Shown in pieces: positions 40,761 to 50,837 of a DNA stretch of 64,000 nucleotides (position 1 is the first letter of the stretch; every line of letters starts with the position of its first letter). The notes beneath the pieces are model-generated. The model was not told the DNA's origin and searched no databases. It saw only the letters and a program-made list of their open reading frames with translations. The DNA comes from Siphonodentalium dalli (Eukaryota; Mollusca; Scaphopoda; Gadilida; Siphonodentaliidae), in NCBI GenBank assembly GCA_032622095.1, contig CP136064.1, positions 430,001 to 494,000 of the forward strand, read 5' to 3'. A program made the translations under genes and the position numbers.

Positions 40761-43508
40761 TTTAAGGGGTATCTGCTATAGACTGGTTCCATGGTGGAGT
40801 ACGGTTGGATATTTTCAATTTGGCGCATGTTTCTCGATACCGCGCCATGTCAAATCTGGCCATATCCGAATCGGGTTGTCATTTACAATGACTGCAGAAA
40901 ATAATTATCTTCATTTTGGAATGCAAATGTATGTTTAAAGGAACAGATGTATCTCAACTTAAAGGGACATAAGTAACACAGTCACCAACTTAAAGAGGTG
41001 TCTGATTTAGACTGGTTCCATGGTGGAGTACGGTTGGATATTTTCTATTTGGCGCATGTTTCTCCATACCGCGCCATGTCAAATCTGGCCATATCCGAAT
41101 CGGGTTGTCATTTACAATGACTACAGAAAATAAATATCTTCATGTTGGAATGCAAATGTATGTTTAAAGGAACACATGTATCTCAACTTAAAGGGACATA
41201 AGTAACACAGTCACCAACTTTAAGGGGTATCTGCTATAGACTGGTTCCATGGTGGAGTACGGTTGGATATTTTCAATTTGGCGCATGTTTTTCCATACCG
41301 CGCCATGTCAAATCTGGCCATATCCGAATCGGGTTGTCATTTACAATGACTACAGAAAATAAATATCTTCATGTTGGAAAGCAAATGTATGTTTAAAGGA
41401 ACAGATGTAACTCAACTTAAAGGGACATAAGTAACACAGTCACCAACTTAAAGGGGTATCTGCTATAGACTGGTTCCATGGTGGAGTACGGTTGGATATT
41501 TTCAATTTGGCGCATGTTTCTCCATACCGCGCCATGTCAAATCTGGCCATATCCGAATCGGGTTGTTATTTACAATGACTGCAGAAAATATATATCTTCA
41601 TGGTGGAATGCAAATGTATGTTTAAAGGAACAGATGTATCTCAACTTAAAGGGACATAAGTAACACAGTCACCAACTTAAAGGGGTATCTGCTATAGACT
41701 GGTTCCATGGTGGAGTACGGTTGGATATTTTCAATTTGGCGCATGTTTCTCCCTACCGCGCCATGTCAAATCTGGCCATATCCGAATCGGGTTGTCATTT
41801 ACAATGACTACAGAAAATAAATATCTTCATGTTGGAATGCAAATGTATGTTTAAAGGAACAGATGTATCTCAACTTAAAGGGACATAAGTAACACAGTCA
41901 CCAACTGTAAGGGGTATCTGCTATAGACTGGTTCCATGGTGGAGTACGGTTGGATATTTTCAATTTGGCGCTTGTTTCTCCATACCGCGCCATGTCAAAT
42001 CTGGCCATATCCGAATCGGGTTGTCATTTACAATGACTGCAGAAAATATATATCTTCATGGTGGAATGCAAATGTATGTTTAAAGGAACAGATGTATCTC
42101 AACTTAAAGGGACATAAGTAACACAGTCACCAACTTAAAGGGGTATCTGCTATAGACTGGTTCCATGGTGGAGTACGGTTGGATATTTTCAATTTGGCGC
42201 ATGTTTCTCCCTACCGCGCCATGTCAAATCTGGCCATATCCGAATCGGGTTGTCATTTACAATGACTACAGAAAATAAATATCTTCATGTTGGAATGCAA
42301 ATGTATGTTTAAAGGAACAGATGTATCTCAACTTAAAGGGACATAAGTAACACAGTCACCAACTTTAAGGGGTATCTGCTATAGACTGGTTCCATGGTGG
42401 AGTACGGTTGGATATTTTCAATTTGGCGCTTGTTTCTCAATACCGCACAATGTCAAATCTGGCCATATCCGAATCGGGTTGTCATTTACAATGACTGCAG
42501 AAAATATATATCTTCATGGTGGAATGCAAATGTATGTTTAAAGGAACAGATGTATCTCAACTTAAAGGGACATAAGTAACACAGTCACCAACTTTAAGGG
42601 GTATCTGCTATAGACTGGTTTCATGGTGGAGTACGGTTGGATATTTTCAATTTGGCGCATGTTTCTCCATACCGCGCCATGTCAAATCTGGCCATATCCG
42701 AATCGGGTTGTCATTTACAATGACTGCAGAAAATATATATCTTCATGTTGGAATGCAAATGTATGTTTAAAGGAACAGATGTATCTCAACTTAAAGGGAC
42801 ATAAGTAACACAGTCACCAACTTTAAGGGGTATCTGCTATAGACTGGTTCCATGGTGGAGTACGGTTGGATATTTTCTATTTGGCGCATGTTTCTCCATA
42901 CCGCGCCATGTCAAATCTGGCCATATCCGAATCGGGTTGTCATTTACAATGACTACAGAAAATAAATATCTTCATGTTGGAATGCAAATGTATGTTTAGA
43001 GGAACAGATGTATCTCAACTTAAAGGGACATAAGTAACACAGTCACCAACTTTAAGGGGTATCTGCTATAGACTGGTTCCATGGTGGAGTACGGTTGGAT
43101 ATTTACTATTTGGCGCATGTTTCTCCATACCGCGCCATGTCAAATCTGGCCATATCCGAATCGGGTTGTCATTTACAATGACTACAGAAAATAAATATCT
43201 TCATGTTGGAATGCAAATGTATGTTTAAAGGAACAGATGTATCTCAACTTAAAGGGACATAAGTAACACCGTCACCAACTTTAAGGGGTATCTGCTATAG
43301 ACTGGTTCCATGGTGGAGTACTGTTGCATATTTTCAATTTGGCGCATGTTTTTCCATACCGCGCCATGTCAAATCTGGCCATATCCGAATCGGGTTGTTA
43401 TTTACAATGACTACAGAAAATAAATATCTTCATGTTGGAATGCAAATGTATGTTTAAAGGAACAGATGTATCTCAACTTAAAGGGACATAAGTAACACAG
43501 TCACCAAC

Positions 43509-43736
43509 TTAAAGGGGTATCTGCTATAGACTGGTTCCATGGTGGAGTACGGATGGATATTTTCAATTTGGCGCATGTTTCTCCATACCGCGCCATGTCA
43601 AATCTGGCCATATCCGAATCGGGTTGTCATTTACAATGACTGCAGAAAATATATATCTTCATGGTGGCTGCAAATATATGTTTAAAGGAACAGATGTATC
43701 TCAACTTAAAGGGACATAAGTAACACAGTCACCAAC
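43509..43736 (+). repeat. 228-bp monomer with GGTGGCTGC indel
   Basis: GGTGGAATGC is replaced by GGTGGCTGC, a net loss of one base that also destroys the ATGCAAAT motif, and AAATGTATG is AAATATATG. The identical variant lies at 61830-62057 in the duplication copy. Confidence 0.9.
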
Positions 43737-43856
43737 TTAAAGGGGTATCTGCTATAGACTGGTTCCATGGTGGAGTACGGTTGAATATTTTCAATTTGGC
43801 GCATGTTTCTCCATACCGCGCCATGTCAAATCTGGCCCTATCCGAATCGGGTTGTT
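43737..43856 (+). repeat. Truncated monomer (120 bp) at inversion junction
   Basis: A plus-strand monomer stops at phase 120, inside GTTGTT-A, and continues directly into the reverse complement of a monomer start. It has private alleles GTTGAATATT and GGCCCTATCC, both also present in the second copy at 62058-62177. Confidence 0.95.
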
Positions 43857-43857
43857 A
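43856..43857. other. Tail-to-tail inversion junction 1 (TA overlap)
   Basis: Plus-strand sequence GGGTTGTTA meets minus-strand sequence TACCCCTTAAAG, and the two bases TA can be assigned to either side. Both arrays point their 3' ends into the junction. The left side breaks at phase 119-120 and the right side at phase 10-11. Confidence 0.95.
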
Positions 43858-45884
43858 CCCCTTAAAGTTGGTGACTGTGTTACTTATGTCCCTTTAAGTT
43901 GAGATACATCTGTTCCTTTAAACATACATTTGCATTCCACCATGAAGATATATATTTTCTGCAGTCATTGTAAATGACAACCCGATTCGGATATGGCCAG
44001 ATTTGACATGGCGCGGTATGGAGAAACATGCGCCAAGTAGAAAATATCCAACCGTACTCCACCATGGAACCATTCTAAATCAGACACCTCTTTAAGTTGG
44101 TGACTGTGTTACTTATGTCCCTTTAAGTTGAGATACATCTGTTCCTTTAAACATACATTTGCATTCCAACATGAAGATATATATTTTCTGCAGTCATTGT
44201 AAATGACAACCCGATTCGGATATGGCCAGATTTGACATGGCGCGGTATGGAGAAACATGCGCCAAATTGAAAATATCCAACCGTACTCCACCATGGAACC
44301 AGTCTATAGCAGATACCCCTTTAAGTTGGTGACTGTGTTACTTATGTCCCTTTAAGTTGAGATACATCTGTTCCTTTAAACATACATTTGCATTCCAACA
44401 TGAAGATATATATTTTCTGCAGTCATTGTAAATGACAACCCGATTCGGATATGGCCAGATTTGACATGGCGCGGTATGGAGAAACATGCGCCAAATTGAA
44501 AATATCCAACCGTACTCCACCATGGAACCAGTCTATAGCAGATACCCCTTTAAGTTGGTGACTGTGTTACTTATGTCCCTTTAAGTTGAGATACATCTGT
44601 TCCTTTAAACATACATTTGCTTTCCAACATGAAGATATTTATTTTCTGTAGTCATTGTAAATGACAACCCGATTCGGATATGGCCAGATTTGACATGGCG
44701 CGGTTTGGAAAAACATGCGCCAAATTGAAAATATCCAACCGTACTCCACCATGGAACCAGCCTATAGCAGATACCCCTTAAAGTTGGTGACTGTGTTACT
44801 TATGTCCCTTTAAGTTGAGATACATCTGTTCCTTTAAACATACATTTGCATTCCAACATGAAGATATTTATTTTCTGTAGTCATTGTAAATGACAACTCG
44901 ATTCGGATATGGCCAGATTTGACATGGCGCGGTAGGGAGAAACATGCGCCAAATTGAAAATATCCAACAGTACTCCACCATGGAACCAGTCTATAGCAGA
45001 TACCCCTTAAAGTTGGTGACTGTGTTACTTATGTCCCTTTAAGTTGAGATACATCTGTTTCTTTAAACATACATTTGCATTCCAACATGAAGATATTTAT
45101 TTTCTGTAGTCATTGTAAATGACAACCCGATTCGGATATGGCCAGATTTGACATGGCGCGGTATGGAGAAACATGCGCCAAATAGAAAATATCCAACCGT
45201 ACTCCACCATGGAACCAGTCTATAGCAGATACCCCTTAAAGTTGGTGACTGTGTTACTTATGTCCCTTTAAGTTGAGATACATCTGTTCCTTTAAACATA
45301 CATTTGCATTCCAACATGAAGATATTTATTTTCTGTAGTCATTGTAAATGACAACCCGATTCGGATATGGCCAGATTTGACATGGCGCGGTATGGAGAAA
45401 CATGCGCCAAATAGAAAATATCCAACCGTACTCCACCATGGAACCAGTCTAAATCAGACACCTCTTTAAGTTGGTGACTGTGTTACTTATGTTCCTTTAA
45501 GTTGAGATACATCTGTTCCTTTAAACATACATTTGCATTCCAACATGAAGATATTTATTTTCTGTAGTCATTGTAAATGACAACCCGATTCGGATATGGC
45601 CAGATTTGACATGGCGCGGTATGGAGAAACATGCGCAAAATTGAAAATATCCAACCGTACTCCACCATGTAACCAGTCTATAGCAGATACCCCTTAAAGT
45701 TGGTGACGGTGTTACTTATGTCCCTTTAAGTTGAGATACATCTGTTCCTTTAAACATACATTTGCATTCCAACATGAAGATATATATTTTCTGCAGTCAT
45801 TGTAAATGACAACCCGATTCGGATATGGCCAGATTTGACATGGCGCGGTATGGAGAAACATGCGCCAAATTGAAAATATCCAAC
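43857..45884 (-). repeat. Inverted duplication, left arm (about 2.03 kb)
   Basis: Read on the minus strand, this segment has the same monomer order as 47447-49474 on the plus strand: E-like with ACACCGTCACC, Q-like followed by CTTAAAGGAACATAAG, AGAGGTG/CTATTT, CTATTT/AAAGAAAC, TACTG/TCCCTAC, H, S, S, R with AGAATGG and CTACTTGG. Shared rare alleles make common descent clear. Differences include AACTCGATTC near 44898 and GGTTTGG near 44703 on this arm. Confidence 0.85.
43880..44065 (-). other. Recurrent 61-codon open frame, minus-strand example
   Basis: This is the same monomer-derived frame read from the minus strand inside the inverted block. It has Thr at residue 10 (from the CTACTTGG allele) and is otherwise like the plus copies. 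Its counterpart in the second duplication copy, 62201-62386 on the minus strand, carries one extra change (Thr17 to Ile). It is listed to show that the inverted monomers are as intact as the others. A gene function is unlikely. Confidence 0.7.
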
Positions 45885-46136
45885 CGTACTCCACCATGGA
45901 ACCAGTCTATAGCAGATACCCCTTAAAGTTGGTGACTGTGTTACTTATGTCCCTTTAAGTTGAGATACATCTGTTCCTTTAAACATACATTTGCATTCCA
46001 ACATGAAGATATATATTTTCTGCAGTCATTGTAAATGACAACCCGATTCGGATATGGCCAGATTTGACATGGCGCGGTATGGAGAAACAAGCGCCAAATT
46101 GAAAATATCCAACCGTACTCCACCATGGAACCAGTC

Positions 46137-46382
46137 TATAGCAGATACCCCTTAAAGTTGGTGACTGTGTTACTTATGTCCCTTTAAGTTGAGATACATC
46201 TGTTTCTTTAAACATACATTTGCATTCCACCATGAAGATATTTATTTTCTGCAGTCATTGTAAATGACAACCCGATTCGGATAGGGCCAGATTTGACATG
46301 ACGCGGTATGGAGAAACATGCGCCAAATTGAAAATATCCAACCGTACTCCACCATGGAACCAGTCTATATCAGACACCCCTT
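46137..46382 (-). repeat. Unusual minus-strand monomer with intermediate start block
   Basis: The monomer start (46364-46382 on the plus strand) reads, on the minus strand, AAAGGGGTGTCTGATATAG. It has two of the four changes that define the AGAGGTG block (phase 11 and 16) but not those at phase 7 and 18. It also has GGCCCTATCC, GACGCGG-type changes and AAAGAAACAG. Confidence 0.75.
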
Positions 46383-47444
46383 TAAGTTGGTGACTGTGTT
46401 ACTTATGTCCCTTTAAGTTGAGATACATCTGTTCCTTTAAACATACATTTGCATTCCACCATGAAGATATATATTTTCTGCAGTCATTGTAAATGACAAC
46501 CCGATTCGGATATGGCCAGATTTGACATGGCGCGGTATGGAGAAACATGCGCCAAATTGAAAATATCCAACCGTACTCCACCATGGAACCAGTCTATAGC
46601 AGATACCCCTTTAAGTTGGTGACTGTGTTGCTTATGTCCCTTTAAGTTGAGATACATCTGTTCCTTTAAACATACATTTGCATTCCAACATGAAGATATT
46701 TATTTTCTGTTGTCATTGTAAATGACAACCCGATTCGGATATGGCCAGATTTGACATGGCGCGGTATGGAGAAACATGCGCCAAATTGAAAATATCCAAC
46801 CGTACTCCACCATGGAACCAGTCTATAGCAGATACCCCTTAAAGTTGGTGACTGTGTTACTTATGTCCCTTTAAGTTGAGATACATCTGTTCCTTTAAAC
46901 ATACATTTGCATTCCAACATGAAGATATTTATTTTCTGTAGTCATTGTAAATGACAACCCGATTCGGATATGGCCAGATTTGACATGGCGCGGTATGGAG
47001 AAACATGCGCCAAATTGAAAATATCCAACAGTACTCCACCATGGAACCAGTCTATAGCAGATACCCCTTAAAGTTGGTGACTGTGTTACTTATGTCCCTT
47101 TAAGTTGAGATACATCTGTTCCTTTAAACATACATTTGCATTCCAACATGAAGATATTTAATTTCTGTAGTCATTGTAAATGACAACCCGATTCGGATAT
47201 GGCCAGATTTGACATGGCGCGGTATGGAGAAACATGCGCCAAATAGAAAATATCCAACCGTACTCCACCATGGAACCAGTCTATAGCAGATACCCCTTAA
47301 AGTTGGTGACTGTGTTACTTATGTCCCTTTAAGTTGAGATACATCTGTTCCTCTAAACACACATTTGCATTCCAACATGAAGATATTTATTTTCTGTAGT
47401 CATTGTAAATGACAACCCGATTCGGATATGGCCAGATTTGACAT

Positions 47445-47446
47445 GG
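47445..47446. other. Head-to-head inversion junction 2 (GG overlap)
   Basis: Minus-strand sequence ending GACATGG meets plus-strand sequence GGTTGGATATT, with GG assignable to either side. The minus side breaks at about phase 85 and the plus side at about phase 42. ACATGG at 47441-47446 and CCATGT at 47487-47492 begin long inverted arms around a 40-nt spacer. Confidence 0.95.
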
Positions 47447-49474
47447 TTGGATATTTTCAATTTGGCGCATGTTTCTCCATACCGCGCCATGTCAAATCTG
47501 GCCATATCCGAATCGGGTTGTCATTTACAATGACTGCAGAAAATATATATCCTCATGTTGGAATGCAAATGTATGTTTAAAGGAACAGATGTATCTCAAC
47601 TTAAAGGGACATAAGTAACACCGTCACCAACTTTAAGGGGTATCTGCTATAGATTGGTTACATGGTGGAGTACGGTTGGATATTTTCAATTTTGCGCATG
47701 TTTCTCCATACCGCGCCATGTCAAATCTGGCCATATCCGAATCGGGTTGTCATTTACAATGACTACAGAAAATAAATATCTTCATGTTGGAATGCAAATG
47801 TATGTTTAAAGGAACAGATGTATCTCAACTTAAAGGAACATAAGTAACACAGTCACCAACTTAAAGAGGTGTCTGATTTAGACTGGTTCCATGGTGGAGT
47901 ACGGTTGGATATTTTCTATTTGGCGCATGTTTCTCCATACCGCGCCATGTCAAATCTGGCCATATCCGAATCGGGTTGTCATTTACAATGACTACAGAAA
48001 ATAAATATCTTCATGTTGGAATGCAAATGTATGTTTAAAGGAACAGATGTATCTCAACTTAAAGGGACATAAGTAACACAGTTACCAACTTTAAGGGGTA
48101 TCTGCTATAGACTGGTTCCATGGTGGAGTACGGTTGGATATTTTCTATTTGGCGCATGTTTCTCCATACCGCGCCATGTCAAATCTGGCCATATCCGAAT
48201 CGGGTTGTCATTTACAATGACTACAGAAAATAAATATCTTCATGTTGGAATGCAAATGTATGTTTAAAGAAACAGATGTATCTCAACTTAAAGGGACATA
48301 AGTAACACAGTCACCAACTTTAAGGGGTATCTGCTATAGACTGGTTCCATGGTGGAGTACTGTTGGATATTTTCAATTTGGCGCATGTTTCTCCCTACCG
48401 CTCCATGTCAAATCTGGCCATATCCGAATCGGGTTGTCATTTACAATGACTACAGAAAATAAATATCTTCATGTTGGAATGCAAATGTATGTTTAAAGGA
48501 ACAGATGTATCTCAACTTAAAGGGACATAAGTAACACAGTCACCAACTTTAAGGGGTATCTGCTATAGACTGGTTCCATGGTGGAGTACGGTTGGATATT
48601 TTCAATTTGGCGCATGTTTTTCCATACCGCGCCATGTCAAATCTGGCCATATCCGAATCGGGTTGTCATTTACAATGACTACAGAAAATAAATATCTTCA
48701 TGTTGGAAAGCAAATGTATGTTTAAAGGAACAGATGTATCTCAACTTAAAGGGACATAAGTAACACAGTCACCAACTTAAAGGGGTATCTGCTATAGACT
48801 GGTTCCATGGTGGAGTACGGTTGGATATTTTCAATTTGGCGCATGTTTCTCCATACCGCGCCATGTCAAATCTGGCCATATCCGAATCGGGTTGTCATTT
48901 ACAATGACTGCAGAAAATATATATCTTCATGTTGGAATGCAAATGTATGTTTAAAGGAACAGATGTATCTCAACTTAAAGGGACATAAGTAACACAGTCA
49001 CCAACTTAAAGGGGTATCTGCTATAGACTGGTTCCATGGTGGAGTACGGTTGGATATTTTCAATTTGGCGCATGTTTCTCCATACCGCGCCATGTCAAAT
49101 CTGGCCATATCCGAATCGGGTTGTCATTTACAATGACTGCAGAAAATATATATCTTCATGTTGGAATGCAAATGTATGTTTAAAGGAACAGATGTATCTC
49201 AACTTAAAGGGACATAAGTAACACAGTCACCAACTTAAAGAGGTGTCTGATTTAGAATGGTTCCATGGTGGAGTACGGTTGGATATTTTCTACTTGGCGC
49301 ATGTTTCTCCATACCGCGCCATGTCAAATCTGGCCATATCCGAATCGGGTTGTCATTTACAATGACTGCAGAAAATTTATATCTTCATGGTGGAATGCAA
49401 ATGTATGTTTAAAGGAACAGATGTATCTCAACTTAAAGGGACATAAGTAACACAGTCACCAACTTTAAGGGGTA
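47447..49474 (+). repeat. Inverted duplication, right arm (about 2.03 kb)
   Basis: Order on the plus strand: partial E-like, Q-like (47632), AGAGGTG/CTATTT (47861), CTATTT/AAAGAAAC (48090), TACTG/TCCCTAC (48319), H (48548), S (48777), S (49006), R (49235), then the first bases of the next monomer. It mirrors 43857-45884. Private changes include CCTCATG near 47550 and CCGCTCC near 48400. Confidence 0.85.
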
Positions 49475-50837
49475 TCTGCTATAGACTGGTTCCATGGTGG
49501 AGTACTGTTGGATATTTTCAATTTGGCGCATGTTTCTCCATACCGCGCCATGTCAAATCTGGCCATATCCGAATCGGGTTGTCATTTACAATGACTGCAG
49601 AAAATATATATCTTCATGGTGGAATGCAAATGTATGTTTAAAGGAACAGATGTATCTCAACTTAAAGGGACATAAGTAACACCGTCACCAACTTTAAGGG
49701 GTATCTGCTATAGACTGGTTCCATGGTGGAGTACTGTTGGATATTTTCAATTTGGCGCATGTTTCTCCCTACCGCGTCATGTCAAATCTGGCCATATCCG
49801 AATCGGGTTGTCATTTACAATGACTACAGAAAATAAATATCTTCATGTTGGAATGCAAATGTATGTTTAAAGAAACAGATGTATCTCAACTTAAAGGGAC
49901 ATAAGTAACACAGTCACCAACTTTATGGGGTATCTGCTATAGACTGGTTACATGGTGGAGTACGGTTGGATATTTTCAATTTTGCGCATGTTTCTCCATA
50001 CCGCGCCATGTCAAATCTGGCCATATCCGAATCGGGTTGTCATTTACAATGACTACAGAAAATAAATATCTTCATGTTGGAATGCAAATGTATGTTTAAA
50101 GGAACAGATGTATCTCAACTTAAAGGAACATAAGTAACACAGTCACCAACTTAAAGAGGTGTCTGATTTAGACTGGTTCCATGGTGGAGTACGGTTGGAT
50201 ATTTTCTATTTGGCGCATGTTTCTCCATACCGCGCCATGTCAAATCTGGCCATATCCGAATCGGGTTGTCATTTACAATGACTACAGAAAATAAATATCT
50301 TCATGTTGGAATGCAAATGTATGTTTAAAGGAACAGATGTATCTCAACTTAAAGGGACATAAGTAACACAGTCACCAACTTTAAGGGGTATCTGCTATAG
50401 ACTGGTTCCATGGTGGAGTACGGTTGGATATTTTCTATTTGGCGCATGTTTCTCCATACCGCGCCATGTCAAATCTGGCCATATCCGAATCGGGTTGTCA
50501 TTTACAATGACTGCAGAAAATATATATCTTCATGTTGGAATGCAAATGTATGTTTAAAGGAACAGATGTATCTCAACTTAAAGGGACATAAGTAACACAG
50601 TCACCAACTTAAAGGGGTATCTGCTATAGACTGGTTCCATGGTGGAGTACGGTTGGATATTTTCAATTTGGCGCATGTTTCTCCATACCGCGCCATGTCA
50701 AATCTGGCCATATCCGAATCGGGTTGTCATTTACAATGACTGCAGAAAATATATATCTTCATGTTGGAATGCAAATGTATGTTTAAAGGAACAGATGTAT
50801 CTCAACTTAAAGGGACATAAGTAACACAGTCACCAAC
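49235..50837 (+). repeat. 7-monomer HOR, copy 1: R T x Q-like AGAGGTG F'-like S
   Basis: R (49235) has CTACTTGG and the TTTATATC allele, T (49464) has TACTG with CTGCAG and ACACCGTCACC, the next has TCCCTACCGCGTC and AAAGAAAC, and the Q-like monomer begins TTATGGGG. The R, T, x, Q-like series restarts at 50838, 1603 bp later. Confidence 0.85.

Larger units (their letters stand above)
39158..41447 (+). repeat. 10-monomer HOR unit, copy A: B C'/D E F' L Q M/N' O P H
   Basis: This is the 12-monomer form after two in-phase one-monomer losses: C' fused to D (39387-39615) and M fused to N' (40532-40760). The first fusion is shared with the second copy at 57250, the second is not. O has CTCGATAC near 40835, also shared with the second copy. 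Confidence 0.9.
41448..43856 (+). repeat. Terminal plus-strand unit before the inversion: B C' D C' D E F'' and four diverged monomers
   Basis: The first seven monomers are familiar classes. The second D (42364-42592) has a cluster of private changes (CTCAATAC, GCACAATG). The next four are unusual: TTTACTATTT and ACACCGTCACC in 43051-43279, TACTGTTGCATA with TTTTTCC and GTTATT in 43280-43508, CGGATGG and GGTGGCTGC in 43509-43736, and a 120-bp partial monomer at 43737-43856. Confidence 0.9.
35800..45679. repeat. Large duplication, copy A (at least 9.9 kb)
   Basis: Corresponds to 53892-64000. It begins within the H monomer at 35723 (after the CTCC/TTCC difference) and includes the 14-monomer unit, the 10-monomer unit, the truncated terminal unit, the tail-to-tail junction and about 1.8 kb of inverted array. 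The offset is 18092 bp up to about 40530 and 18321 bp thereafter. I noticed roughly a dozen single-base differences over 10 kb. The end at 45679 is set only by the window edge of copy B. Confidence 0.9.
43857..47446 (-). repeat. Inverted block of satellite monomers, about 3.6 kb
   Basis: About 15.7 monomers read on the minus strand. From left to right: R, S, S, H, N'-like (TACTG), J/M-like (CTATTT, AAAGAAAC), AGAGGTG start with CTATTT, Q-like (TTTTGCGC), E-like with ACACCGTCACC, a D-like LFLH monomer lacking GGTGG, an unusual monomer, B-like, then four more including one with TGTTGCTT and one with CTAAACACACATT. It is bounded by a tail-to-tail junction on the left and a head-to-head junction on the right. 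Confidence 0.95.

Noticed and set aside
43857-47446. Inserted mobile element at the inverted block
   Set aside because: The block consists entirely of the same satellite in reverse orientation, with no terminal repeats, target-site duplication or coding sequence.
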